This document shows positions 28,578 through 38,352 of a stretch of 64,000 bases of DNA, one piece after another. Position 1 is the first letter of the stretch. Each line of letters begins with the position of its first letter. The translations under genes were made by a program, and so were the position numbers. The notes under the pieces are model-generated. The model worked only from the letters and a program-made list of their open reading frames with translations. It did no database searches and was not told where the DNA came from. The stretch comes from Secundilactobacillus similis DSM 23365 = JCM 2765 (GTDB lineage Bacteria > Bacillota > Bacilli > Lactobacillales > Lactobacillaceae): contig NZ_BBAD01000006.1 of assembly GCF_001311075.1 (NCBI RefSeq), forward strand, positions 1 through 64,000. The letters run 5' to 3'.

Positions 28578-31500
28578 ATGAGTAAGAGAGCGGTTCGCGG
28601 CCGTGCCAAGCTAATAAAGGACACGGCCCAGACAAAAGTTTGGTATAAAATGTATAAAAATGGCAAAAATTGGATTGTGGCTGGAATTGCAACCACTGCA
28701 CTAGGTTTAGCCGTTTCGACTGTCCCTGCCAAGGCTGCCACTAGCGACACAGCTGATCCGGTAGTTAGTGCACCAGCACCATCAACTACCAGTGGAACGG
28801 GGGACGAGCAAACTGCAACCTTAACGACACCGGCGGCTGATGCAACTGCGGCACCACAGCAACCGGTCGCAGATTCAACGCCCCAGCAAGCGACTGCTGA
28901 GTCGGCACAAACGACGACATCATCTGAAATTTCTGCTGATTCAACATATCAACCGGTGGATAGTGCCCCAGCAACACCAGCTGCTTCAACGGATGCGAGT
29001 TCGACTGCTACCACGAAACCGGCTAGTGATTCAGCAAGTACAACTGCCACCACGCCAGCCAGTGGTTCAGGCGCCGGGGCGACAGCTACCCAATCTCAAT
29101 CAGAAAGTACGGCACCAGACCAAACGCCAACTATTAAACAGGAAACATCCGGTAATGTAAATTCGACTGATAACAGTTCAACGACAACAGCAGCTTCTGC
29201 TTCGGCGGCAACGCAACAATCAATTGCGGCTGCAGCACCATCGACAGCAGCTACTAAAGCCGTATCAGCAGCAGTACCGGCCGCTCCATTGGTCATGTCG
29301 TCGGTCATTATTCCGGCGACACAGGTCTCGGCGGTTAATCCTGGATCAGTAACGATGACCAATACGGCGCTGCAAGAAGCAATCGCTATCTATAAGGATA
29401 AGACCAACGCTTCGACAACGGCTGCTGGACTGACTCAAGTGGGTGGACCCGGGACAAATGCTTTTTACACGAGTCCAACGGTAGCGATTGAATTTTCAGG
29501 GACACCATTCAGTGGTAATATTGCCACTTATCCCAATGCGCTTTCAACCGAGGTCATTAACGGTCAAATTTGGGTCAAGGGCGTGACCATCTCGGCCACC
29601 AATACGCGTACCGTGAATGGCAAGGTTGAACTGACACCGGCATCAGTGATCACTGTCACGGTGCCTAATCAAAATCTCGCTATGACGGCACATCGTCGAC
29701 TTTCCAACAGGCATCCGGTGGGGTCCCATCCTTATTTATTGAATCCGATGCCCCCGGCGCTAGTCCGAGCGTTACGGTGTTGACAAATATTGGTGACGGT
29801 TTTCCAAAATCAATTTCGATTAATGCAACGACCAAGACTGCGACAGTCGGCAACGCCGATACGATCACGGTGTCGACCAGTCAATATTACACGACAGGCA
29901 CGTCACCAACCGCAGTATCCGCATCTAATCGGGTCTACGATGGTGTATTTACAATTGAAAATATTCAGCTCAAACCAACCGTTACATGGAACCCATTTAG
30001 TTCAACCGAGTTAGCTGCATCTGGAACTGGAACTGCTGTCGGCGATACGATCACGATCAAGTCTGATGATGGCAAGAAGTCGGTCACGGCGACAGTTGGC
30101 AGTAACTGGACTTGGAGCGCCGATTTAGCGGCAGCTGGGTTTACGGCAACTGATGGCATCTACGTGGTTGAAAGTAATAACATTGGCGATATTCCAGGGG
30201 CCGCTGCTGCCTTACAATATGGTCAAGATACCAGAACCATTGTTTATATGGATGCTTTGACGGGCGCTGAAATTAAGTCAAGTCAACCAACGTCGATGAT
30301 CGTACAGGCTGGTGGCACCCCATCAGGCGTTTCAGCTAATAGTGCCACCATTACGCGAGGAACGTATACTCAGGCTAACGGTGCAGCTGCCGTCTTTCCA
30401 GCAATTGCTAAAGAAGATCTGGAAAAAATCGATGGCTACTTACCTGCCACAAGTGGACTAACGACGATACCAGGTCTTTTAAATGGGGACGTTAAACAGT
30501 ATGTTCAACTTTACCCGGCAGTCTATACTGTTGACCCAGATACGGTTGAGGATCCCAATAACCCAAGTACTAACGTATCACCAAAGGATCCCAATACCCC
30601 AGTTAAACCGGGTGATCCAAATTCACCTGTCTTTCCGCCAGGGGTATCTGATAATAATTTAGAAACAATCGTACCGGAGATCCTGCACTACCAAGACGGT
30701 GAAACTGGTGAGACGGTGGCGTCCGATTATACGACATCGCTAGACTTTAAACGGGCTGCCAGTGTTGATTTCAGCAAGACTGACAGCCAAGGTAATCCGC
30801 AGGTAACTTATACGGATTGGCGTCCGGTGACGACTGATACGTTTGCGGAAGTTACCAATCCAGTGGTTCGGGGTTATGTCACGAGTAAGCCAGTTTATCC
30901 AGAAGTGCCAGTTGACGTGACCCAAGAGAACCCGGCATATGAGGATACGGTTAACTATTATCCAGCCGAGGTAATTGTTGGACCGAAAGAACCAGTTGAG
31001 CCAAGTGATCCAACTGGACCTAAAGATCAGGGCGATACTGTGACGGATAAGCCTGATGATCCGCGGGTCTACCCAAATGGGGTCACTAAAGATGACCTGA
31101 ATAAGTCGGTTGACCGGACGATCCACTACGTCAGCGCGTTGACTGGTGAGACACTGGCGCCAGATGAGGTTACACCGGCTGAGTACAGTCGGGTGGCGTT
31201 GATTCGGTTTGATCAACTAGATGAAAATGGGAACCCAACTGTTTACTATCAAGACTGGAAGGGCCCAACGGCTTACCCAGATGCGACTAGTCCAACGGTT
31301 ACGGGTTACTTTACCAAGACCCCAGTCGTTGAAGGCGTTCCGGTAACGGTCAATAGTGCCCCATCAGAAGTGACGGTTGTTTACTATCCAAATGAGATTG
31401 TTGTTGGTCCAAAAGAACCGGATCCAGACAAACCAATCGATCCAAGCAATCCGACCGGGCCAAAGGACGAAGGCGACAAAATCGTTCCAGGTGATGACAA

Positions 31501-34500
31501 CAGCCCTGAATATCCGGCTGGGGTTACAGCAGAAGACCTGAATGGTCAGCGAACACAAACGATCCATTACGTTGATAAGGCCACGGGTGAAAAGGTTGCT
31601 GAAGACAATACCGCAATCATTGAATACACCCGGACTGGTCTCGTTGATGTTCAAAAGGGGACCGTATCGTATACTGATTGGACACCGGCACCCGGAACGT
31701 TTGCGGCAGTTGCTAGTCCGGTCGTTGAAGGCAAAATTACCTTTGAACCAGAAGTTGCTGCCATGGATGTGGCTTATACTGATACGGATAAAGACATCAC
31801 TGTCTTCTACTATCCGGCCGAAATCGTTGTTGGGCCGCATGATCCAGATCCTAATAAGCCAATCGATGAAACTAATCCGACTGGACCAAAGGATGAAGGT
31901 ACCACGATCGTTCCGGGTGATGAGGATGGCCCTAAGTATCCGGGCGGTTTGACGGCCGATGATCTGAATGCCAAGGTAACGCAGACGATTAACTACGTTG
32001 ATGCGGTAACGGGCGATCCAATCGCACAAACTAACAATGCTGAATTGGCCTTCACCCGGACCGGAACGCTGAACGTTGCGACCGGTACGGTGACATATGC
32101 TGATTGGCAGCCAGTGACAACGGATGAGTTTGCGGCAGTTACTAGTCCAACGGTGGCTGGGTATTATCCAAACGTTAGCGTGGTGCCAGCGGTAAAAGTA
32201 ACTAACGAGACCGCGCCAATCGTTGAGGTCGTTAAATACTACCCAGCTGAGATCATTGTCGGACCAAAAGATCCTGATCCTAATAAGCCGATCGATCCAA
32301 GTAACCCAACTGGGCCAAAGGACGAGGGGACGGACGTGGTACCAGGTGACGAGGATAGCCCTAAGTATCCAGGTGGTTTGACGGCAGACGACTTGAACGT
32401 TACTAAGACCCAAACGATTCACTATATCGATAAACTTACTGGTGAGACGGTCGCCAAAGACAACGTGGCAACGCAGGCCTTCGAACGCAACGGTATCGTG
32501 GCCGTTCAGACCGGGCAAGTCACGTACACGGATTGGACGCCAGCGACTGCCAATTATCCGGCAGTCGTCAACCCAACCGTGGCGGGTAAGATCGCATTGA
32601 ACCCACAAGTTGATGCCCAAGCGGTGACAGCAACGGATGAAAATACTGATATGACAGTATTTTACTATCCAGCTGAAGTGATCGTTGGTCCGCATGACCC
32701 TGATCCAGACAAGCCAATCGACCCAAGCAACCCAACCGGGCCAAAAGATCCAGGAACGTCGATCGTGCCAGGTGATGAGGACGGGCCGAAATATCCTGAA
32801 GGCGTGACGGCAGATAAGCTGAATGCAAAGATCACCCAAACGGTCCACTATGTTGATGCAACAACTGGTGATTCGGTTGCAACTGACGTGACTGCTGAAT
32901 TGGCCTTTACGCGAACTGGGACGGTGAATGTGGCCACTGGGGAAGTGACCTACTCACCTTGGGTAGCGACGACAACTGATCAATTTGGTGAAGTTGTTAG
33001 CCCAGACGTTGATGGCATGTTTACTTTGGTCAAGGCAATTCCAGCGGTTACGGTCACTGGTGACAGTCAGCCAATCGTTGAAACGGTTAAATACTACCCT
33101 AAAGAAATCATCGTCGGGCCAAATGAACCTGATCCAAACAAGCCAATCGACGAGACTAACCCAACTGGGCCAAAAGATCCAGGAACGTCGATCGTTCCCG
33201 GTGATGAGGACAGTCCTAAATATCCGGGTGGCGTGACGGCCGATGATTTGAAAACGTCAGTAACGCAAACGGTACATTATATTGATGCCGCGACTGGACA
33301 ACCAATTGCGAAAGACGCAACCGCTGAATTAGCGTTTACGCGGACTGGGACAGTTGATGTGCAAAACGGCACCGTGAGTTACGCTGACTGGAAAGCGGTC
33401 ACGACGGATGTATTTGGTGAAGTCGTCAGTCCAACGGTCGATGGGTACTATCCTTTGGTCACTAGTATCCCGGCGACAACGGTGAAAGGCGATAGTCAAC
33501 CGATCGTTGAGACGGTCAAATACTATCCTGATCAAGTTATCGTGGGACCAAAAGACCCCGATCCAACTAAGCCGATCGATCCAAGTAACCCAACTGGGCC
33601 AAAGGACGAGGGGACGGACGTGGTACCAGGTGACGAGGATAGCCCTAAGTATCCAGGTGGTTTGACGGCAGACGACTTGAACGTTACTAAGACCCAAACG
33701 ATTCACTATATCGATAAACTTACTGGTGAGACGGTCGCCAAGGACAACGTGGCAACGCAAGCCTTCGAACGCAACGGTATCGTGGCCGTTCAGACCGGGC
33801 AAGTCACGTACACGGATTGGACGCCAGCGACTGCCAATTATCCGGCAGTCGTCAACCCAACAGTGGCGGGTAAGATCACATTGAACCCACAAGTTGATGC
33901 CCAAGCGGTGACGGCAACGGATGAAAATACCGATATGACAGTATTTTACTATCCAGCTGAAGTGATTGTCGGACCACATGATCCAGATCCAGACAAACCA
34001 ATCGACCCAAGCAACCCAACCGGGCCAAAAGATCCGGGGACCTCGATCGTACCAGGTGATGAAGATGGGCCGAAATACCCTGAAGGTGTCACCGAAAAGG
34101 ATCTGAACACCATCGTGACGCAAACGATTCACTATGTAAACGCTGGTACGGGTGAGACGGTTGCACCAGACAGTGCTGCAACGTTAGCCTTTACCCGAAC
34201 CGGGACCGTTAATGTTGCGACTGGAACGGTGACCTACTCACCATGGACACCAGTGACGACTGATCAATTTGCGGCGGTGACGAGTCCAAGTGTGGCAGGT
34301 CTGTATCCAATCGTAACGACAGTCGATGCTGTTACGGTCACCGGCGACACAGCGCCGATCGTCACGACGGTCAAATACTATCCTGCTGAGATCATCGTTG
34401 GGCCAAAGGACCCAGATCCAAACAAGCCGATTGATCCAAGCAACCCAACGGGACCTAAAGATCCGGGAACGTCAATCGTTCCTGGCGATGAGGATAGCCC

Positions 34501-35256
34501 TAAGTATCCGGGTGGCTTGACTCAAAGTGATCTTAACCAGATCATTTCACGGACGATCAATTACTTGAATCCGGATGGCACTAAGGCGGCGGATAGTGTG
34601 ATCCAGCTCGTGCACTATGAGCGTCAGGCGACTTTGAACGTTGCAACGGGAGCGGTCACTTATGGTGATTGGACAGTTGTTGATTCGAATGTTTTCCCTG
34701 CAGTTTTGAGTCCTACGATTCAAGGGTATACCCTGATTTGGCAATTGTCGCGCAATTAGCGGTTGCACCAACGGATGCCAATACGATCGTTAACGTGCAC
34801 TACACGGCTGTTCCGGGAACTTCTACGCCAGAAACTTCTACGCCAGGAACGTCTACACCGGGAACTGGGATTGAAACACCAACCCCAGGTGGCGGTAACG
34901 GTTCAGGTGGTAACGAGACCCCAGGCGGCACGACACCAGTTATTGACACACCAATAGTAGATACTGGTGGTACTACTGGCGGTGGTGCCAGCGCGGGTAC
35001 CGGTGACAACGGTGGTAATACCAAGACTGGCGGAAGTGGTGGTCAAGTCACAGCGACACCAACGACACCAGGCGCGGTTAAAACACCAGCGGCAACTGGG
35101 ACTGTTACAGTCGGTCAGTCACCAACATCAAATGAACAGGCTACTTTGCCACAAACTGATGAGGCTAATCAGGCCACATCACTTATCGGGTTACTTTTGA
35201 TGAGTGCGCTGGGGTTGACTGGCTGGAAGAAACGCAAGAAAACAGATTCTAAGTAA
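28578..35256 (+). CDS. LPxTG cell-wall-anchored mucus-binding protein with ten Muc_B2-like repeats, two frameshifts
   Basis: Giant surface adhesin, about 2,226 aa after repair. It has a KxYKxGKxW-type signal (WYKMYKNGKNW, then a hydrophobic stretch ending KAA), a Ser/Thr/Ala-rich region to about residue 230, a non-repetitive N-terminal domain to about 680, then ten repeats of about 142 aa (428 bp). Each contains a TQTIHYVD-like strand, TGETVA, TRTGTV, YTDW and PTGPKDEG linker. The tail is Pro/Thr/Gly-rich, then LPQTDE, a hydrophobic helix and KKRKK for sortase anchoring. One T is missing near 29682 and one C near 34732; both repairs restore obvious continuity (LAYDGTSSTFQQASGG; QGYTPDLAIVAQLAVAP). 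The start at 28578 follows GAGGAGGAGG. Expected role: adhesion to mucus or host glycans. Confidence 0.9.
32282..33962 (+). repeat. Near-identical repeat pair inside the adhesin
   Basis: The tracts 32282-32678 and 33566-33962 differ at only about six positions noticed by eye, while neighbouring repeats differ widely. Offset 1,284 bp, exactly three repeat units, which points to recent duplication or gene conversion. Confidence 0.8.
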
Positions 35257-35320
35257 GGTTAGTCGGTTTGATCAACGATGATGTTGACATTGTTATTTAT
35301 CGCTAAAAATGTTTCACGGT

Positions 35321-35352
35321 AAGTTCACTCGTTATGAGTGGACTTATTTTTT
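35321..35352 (+). terminator. Terminator of the adhesin gene
   Basis: AAGTTCACTC / GAGTGGACTT with loop GTTAT, followed by ATTTTTTA. Confidence 0.8.
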
Positions 35353-35366
35353 ATGGCTTACGGACA

Positions 35367-35706
35367 CAAAAAAACGGCCACTCAGGGGAAAGTGGCCGTT
35401 TTTTGCGTTATTTAGTTAGGGAGATGTTGCTAAGAAGATGTTGCTAAGAGAGAGGGGTATTTCAGTTAATTAGGGGTGTTGTTCAATTCAGTTAAGTTGG
35501 TTTGGAAAAGTTTGATTTGAGAAATCGTGGGAGCTAAATTTGCACTTCTTGGTTATTTGAGGGGAATCATTGCCAGCAAGCGTTGCTGGTGACGGTGGAC
35601 GGTGACGGCGCTAATGGTCGCGACCGTGATCACGGCGGGGATAGCTGCAAGTAGTATTTTCATAAACAGACTTCCTTTCAGTTGACTAGGATTGAATCTC
35701 ATCTAC
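35367..35706 (-). ncRNA. Small-RNA-like unit 1, encoding a 36-aa peptide
   Basis: Transcript predicted from a promoter at 35714-35768 to a strong terminator at 35367-35404 (AACGGCCACT / AGTGGCCGTT, loop with CCCC, then seven T). It contains the peptide gene 35553-35663. The 3' part is C-rich with ACCCCTAATTAAC, TACCCCTC and CTCCCTAAC, like the C-rich loops of units 2-4. The role is inferred from structure only. Confidence 0.6.
35553..35663 (-). CDS. 36-residue hydrophobic peptide
   Basis: Begins MKILLAAIPAVITVATIS, one membrane helix, then a basic tail with VHRHQQRLL. GAAAGGAAG lies about eight bases upstream of the ATG. It sits inside small-RNA unit 1. Unit 4 has the same upstream site and a degenerate relative (MPTVITV). 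Size, single helix and basic tail resemble type I toxin-like or small membrane peptides; this is only resemblance. Confidence 0.5.
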   Translation of the reverse strand: MKILLAAIPAVITVATISAVTVHRHQQRLLAMIPLK

Positions 35707-35713
35707 AAGAACC

Positions 35714-35768
35714 ATGATAGTTCGGGGAGCTTAAAGCGGACTTAACTGGTGCTTAAGTGAAGCTTAAG
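35714..35768 (-). promoter_or_regulatory. Hexamer-array promoter of unit 1
   Basis: On the minus strand: CTTAAG-N5-CTTAAG-N5-GTTAAG-N5-TTTAAG, then ten bases and TATCAT. Exact 11-bp period. Confidence 0.75.
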
Positions 35769-35794
35769 TTGAATTTATCAGTGGCGGATTAAAA

Positions 35795-36023
35795 AACAAA
35801 AATCACCGGCAACGTCAGGGGAGGACGGCCGGTGATTTTTAAGTTATGTCAGAAATTGATCACACCCGGTTGCGGATGAATGGGGGCTTGGTGATTAGGG
35901 AACACCAAGTTGTTGTTAGTTTAGGGGTTTGTTAAGAGTGGGAGTTGCAACCGATTCACCAACCTAGTTAGGGGGCTAGTTTGGCGAGGGTGATCAATTT
36001 AGAGAGGTAAAACCTCATCTACA
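35795..36023 (-). ncRNA. Small-RNA-like unit 2
   Basis: About 225 nt on the minus strand. A hairpin at 35958-35985 has stem CGCCAA / TTGGTG, CTAG / CTAG and loop CCCCCTAA; a second hairpin is CTTGGTG / CACCAAG with loop TTCCCTAAT; a closing stem is CGGTTGC / GCAACCG. The terminator ACCGGC / GCCGGT has loop containing CCTCCCC. The three stems differ from unit 3 by paired changes, so RNA structure is selected. No ORF. Confidence 0.72.
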
Positions 36024-36029
36024 AGTAAC

Positions 36030-36084
36030 ATCATAACGGGTGTAGCTTAAGCAGAACTTAATGGCAACTTAAGCCTAGCTTAAA
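36030..36084 (-). promoter_or_regulatory. Hexamer-array promoter of unit 2
   Basis: TTTAAG-N5-CTTAAG-N5-ATTAAG-N5-CTTAAG, ten bases, TATGAT on the minus strand. Exact 11-bp period and the same hexamer-to-(-10) distance as units 1, 3 and 4. Confidence 0.78.
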
Positions 36085-36105
36085 GTGAGGTTGCGTTATA
36101 AAATA

Positions 36106-36328
36106 CAAAAAATCACCGGCAATGTCAGGGGAGGACGGCCGGTGATTTTTTAGTTATCTACAAATTGATCAATTCCCGGTCGCTGATGAATGGGAGACTT
36201 GATGATTAGGGGGCATCAAGTTGTTGGTTTGGGGTTGTTAGTGGGAGTAGCGACTGTTTCACGATACTAGTTAGGGGGCTAGTGTCGTGAGGGTGATCAA
36301 TTTTAGAGAGGTAGGAACCTCATCTACA
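36106..36328 (-). ncRNA. Small-RNA-like unit 3 (paralogue of unit 2)
   Basis: Same plan as unit 2. Hairpin CACGA / TCGTG with CTAG / CTAG and the identical loop CCCCCTAA (36267-36282); CTTGATG / CATCAAG with loop CCCCCTAAT; closing stem GTCGCT / AGCGAC; terminator loop CCTCCCCTGAC. Stem bases change in pairs relative to unit 2 while loops stay constant. Confidence 0.72.
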
Positions 36329-36334
36329 AGTTAT

Positions 36335-36389
36335 ATATTAAGGGGTGACGCTTAAGCGGGACTTAAATTTGGCTTAAGTGAAACATAAA
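36335..36389 (-). promoter_or_regulatory. Hexamer-array promoter of unit 3
   Basis: CTTAAG-N5-TTTAAG-N5-CTTAAG, ten bases, TAATAT; a degenerate fourth unit TTTATG lies upstream in register. Confidence 0.72.
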
Positions 36390-36420
36390 ATGGGGTTCTT
36401 GACGGTTATATAGCCTAAAC

Positions 36421-36533
36421 GTGTGAAAAAATCAGGTCCCGGCCAGGTAAGCAGGTAAGGACGCAGACCCCAGACCCGGGACTCTACGTCCTTACCTGCT
36501 TATCTTCTGGGACCTAACCGATTTTTTTCACAC
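36421..36533. repeat. 113-bp imperfect palindrome between units 3 and 4
   Basis: Ends GTGTGAAAAAATC and GATTTTTTTCACAC; inner arms AAGCAGGTAAGGACG / CGTCCTTACCTGCTT; GGTCCC / GGGACC between. On the minus strand it reads TCGGTTAGGTCCCAG, reminiscent of the HVE-A left stem. It may act as a bidirectional terminator, or be a degenerate HVE member. Confidence 0.65.
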
Positions 36534-36544
36534 TCTCTCACCAA

Positions 36545-36830
36545 AATCCCCCAACAGCATGGGAGTCCTGTTGGAAGATTTTTCGGGTTTATGTTGTTTG
36601 TTTATATATATGCTTGAAAAGGGTGTTACTCGTCATTTTGATTAAGGAAAGCCGACTAGTTAGGGGGCTAGCCGACCTCATCATGTTTGGGGGTATTACT
36701 TGCTTGAACCTTTAAAGATTCATTACCGTGATCACCGTTGGCATTAGGGGGTACCGGTGATGACCACTAGGCTTCATGGGCAGGGCTTCCTTTCAAATTG
36801 GATTGATTAAGTTGTTGTTTGCTTGTTGAT
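36545..36830 (-). ncRNA. Small-RNA-like unit 4
   Basis: Minus-strand unit with the conserved hairpin GTCGGCTAG / CTAGTCGGC and loop CCCCCTAA (36656-36671), a second C-rich hairpin ATCACCG / CGGTGAT with GTACCCCCTAATG, and a terminal hairpin CCAACAG / CTGTTGG with loop GACTCCCATG followed by GGGGATTTT (a weak terminator). A 21-codon frame after GAAAGGAAG looks like a decayed version of the unit 1 peptide. Confidence 0.6.
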
Positions 36831-36836
36831 GAGTCT

Positions 36837-36891
36837 AATATACGGCTGGTAGCTTAAAGCGAACTTAAAAGGAAGTAAAGGAAAAGTAAAG
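36837..36891 (-). promoter_or_regulatory. Hexamer-array promoter of unit 4
   Basis: CTTTAC-N5-CTTTAC-N5-TTTAAG-N5-TTTAAG, ten bases, TATATT on the minus strand. The two distal units deviate but keep the 11-bp period. Confidence 0.72.
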
Positions 36892-36898
36892 GGTACAG

Positions 36899-37132
36899 AA
36901 CGTGAGGAGAAGCGGTTAAAGGGCGGCGTGTAAGGGGAATCCCAAGTGAAGCTACCGTTTTTGGTAGATTTACTTGGGATTCCCCTTACACATAGCCCTT
37001 TGCTTCTCCTCGCGCATTTCGGCGTGGTGTCCAGAAAAAAGTAACGAAGCCGAAATTAGACTATAACCTAATAGCGGAAAAATTCAGTCAAAAGTACGCC
37101 GAAAACAACGTAATAGCAATGAACGTCGCCAC
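36899..37132 (+). repeat. HVE-A element copy 6 (complete)
   Basis: AACGTGAGGAGAAGCGGTTA left flank, arm AAGGGGAATCCCAAGT with loop around CCGTTTTTGG, complement, then CACATAGCCCTTTGCTTCTC, GCGCATTTCGGCGTGG and distal ACGCCGAAAACAACG ... GAACGTCGCC. Confidence 0.78.
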
Positions 37133-37227
37133 CCAACGCTAATCCAACAAAAAAGCGCCACAGACACCACCTCAGGGCATCTCCAGCACTTAACCTGACG
37201 GACTAACGCTATATCAATGTTGAAAAC

Positions 37228-38226
37228 TCACTTCTGATACTTTCCCAACGCCGCCATCTGCGTCCCAATCCGGTCGCCCCACTCCTCACGGTTATGGTGA
37301 GCCAGTTCGTTAACCACAACCTCTGGCTGTACGCGGTCCACCACTTTCTGAATAGCCGACGTCGTAAACGGAATGTGCTGATCAGCCTTACCCAACCGGT
37401 TGTAGACTTGCGCAAACTGGTCGAGGTACGACTTAGAGTGGTCTAACGGTACGTTTTTAGCAACTTCCGCAAAGAAGCCGTCATGGGCGGCCACGCTACA
37501 GTTTAAATGCATGACCTTAATGTACGGAATTAGACTCTCGTTTCGGTCGAGAATCTGCATGATGTAATCACAGGCATCGTCTTGGTTCGTGATGGCTAAA
37601 TTCGTGTTGCTTAAATGACCAGTATCCAAAACGATGCCGGTATTAGGAATATTTACCCGGTCTAATAGTTCTAGTGGTGTTTTGGGATTCAGCAAGTTCA
37701 GCTCACCCACGGTCAAATTTTCAAATAGAAAGTCGTAGTCCATATACTCACCATAGCGGTCGTAAAGGGTATTGGCCATCTCCACGGTACCATCGATGAT
37801 TTGCTGGTTCTTGTAGCTGATGTCGGCCTTGTCGTAGGCGTAGAGTTCGTCGAGGGTAGTGTCGCCAACGTGGTAGACCACGTATTTAACCCCTAACTTA
37901 TGGGCTGCAATCAACTGTTTACCGTAGACTTCAATCAGTTCTTCGCGGTTCTTGGCTTGGAAAAATTCGGTCCAGGCAGCTTCGGAACCGTACTCCTTCA
38001 TTAAGGTTTCGGTGTCGTTTTGCCATAGCGGTAGCCAGTTGGCGTAGAAACTGAGGTGCAGGCCGGGAATCATGTCGGCTTTCATCTTAGGTGAGAAATC
38101 ATCGCCAACTAAAATGGCCTCGATGCCGTTGCAACCATACTGCTGGTAAAAGTGTTTGAGGTCGTCAGTGCTGTCGAATTCGTCAACGGACCAGTTGTTG
38201 ACGGGCATGTTAATGAGATAGTCCAT
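37228..38226 (-). CDS. TIM-barrel sugar phosphate isomerase/epimerase-like protein
   Basis: A 332-residue AP-endonuclease-2-like TIM barrel. Metal-site style segments: YVVYHVGD, DYDFLFENLTVGELN, GIVLDTGHLSN, IKVMHLNCSV and EVVVNELAHH supply the His/Glu/Asp ligands usual for this superfamily. I cannot name the substrate. It lies downstream of the sulfoquinovose operon but behind a terminator and with its own cre-like promoter, so it may be separately controlled while serving the same pathway (for example an epimerase for related sugars). Confidence 0.72.
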   Translation of the reverse strand: MDYLINMPVNNWSVDEFDSTDDLKHFYQQYGCNGIEAILVGDDFSPKMKADMIPGLHLSFYANWLPLWQNDTETLMKEYGSEAAWTEFFQAKNREELIEVYGKQLIAAHKLGVKYVVYHVGDTTLDELYAYDKADISYKNQQIIDGTVEMANTLYDRYGEYMDYDFLFENLTVGELNLLNPKTPLELLDRVNIPNTGIVLDTGHLSNTNLAITNQDDACDYIMQILDRNESLIPYIKVMHLNCSVAAHDGFFAEVAKNVPLDHSKSYLDQFAQVYNRLGKADQHIPFTTSAIQKVVDRVQPEVVVNELAHHNREEWGDRIGTQMAALGKYQK

Positions 38227-38245
38227 GTGAGGTCTTCCTTTTTTT

Positions 38246-38261
38246 GTGTAATCGTTTACAA
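38246..38261 (-). promoter_or_regulatory. cre site upstream of the TIM-barrel gene
   Basis: TTGTAAACGATTACAC on the minus strand matches cre at all but the last position. It lies about 20-35 bases before the start codon, a position where CcpA would repress. A LacI-family operator is also possible. Confidence 0.65.
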
Positions 38262-38305
38262 TTTAGTATACACGAGCGAGGTGAGGTAAGACGAGTAAAT
38301 TTAAA

Positions 38306-38350
38306 GCAAAAGTACCGCTAATTTTCGACCTCGAAAATTAGCGGTACTTT
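38306..38350. terminator. Terminator at the end of the sulfoquinovose operon
   Basis: AAAAGTACCGCTAATTTTCG and its complement with a four-base loop, flanked by A/T tracts, three bases past the last stop codon of the operon. Confidence 0.88.
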
Positions 38351-38352
38351 TA

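Noticed and set aside
31364-32848. 494-codon open frame on the minus strand inside the adhesin gene, and others at 30740-31216 and 33329-34132
   Set aside because: Shadow frames caused by the codon pattern of the repeats. They are Trp/Arg/Ile-rich without domain logic, while the plus frame has a clear Muc_B2-like repeat structure.
32282-33962. Tandem repeats as a CRISPR array
   Set aside because: The period is about 428 bp with coding continuity and no spacers; they are protein repeats. HVE copies are also dispersed and not CRISPR.
28578-35256. Adhesin frame breaks as programmed phase variation
   Set aside because: The breaks are not in long simple repeats but in runs of 2-4 bases, like the other fourteen losses in the window; sequencing error explains them better.
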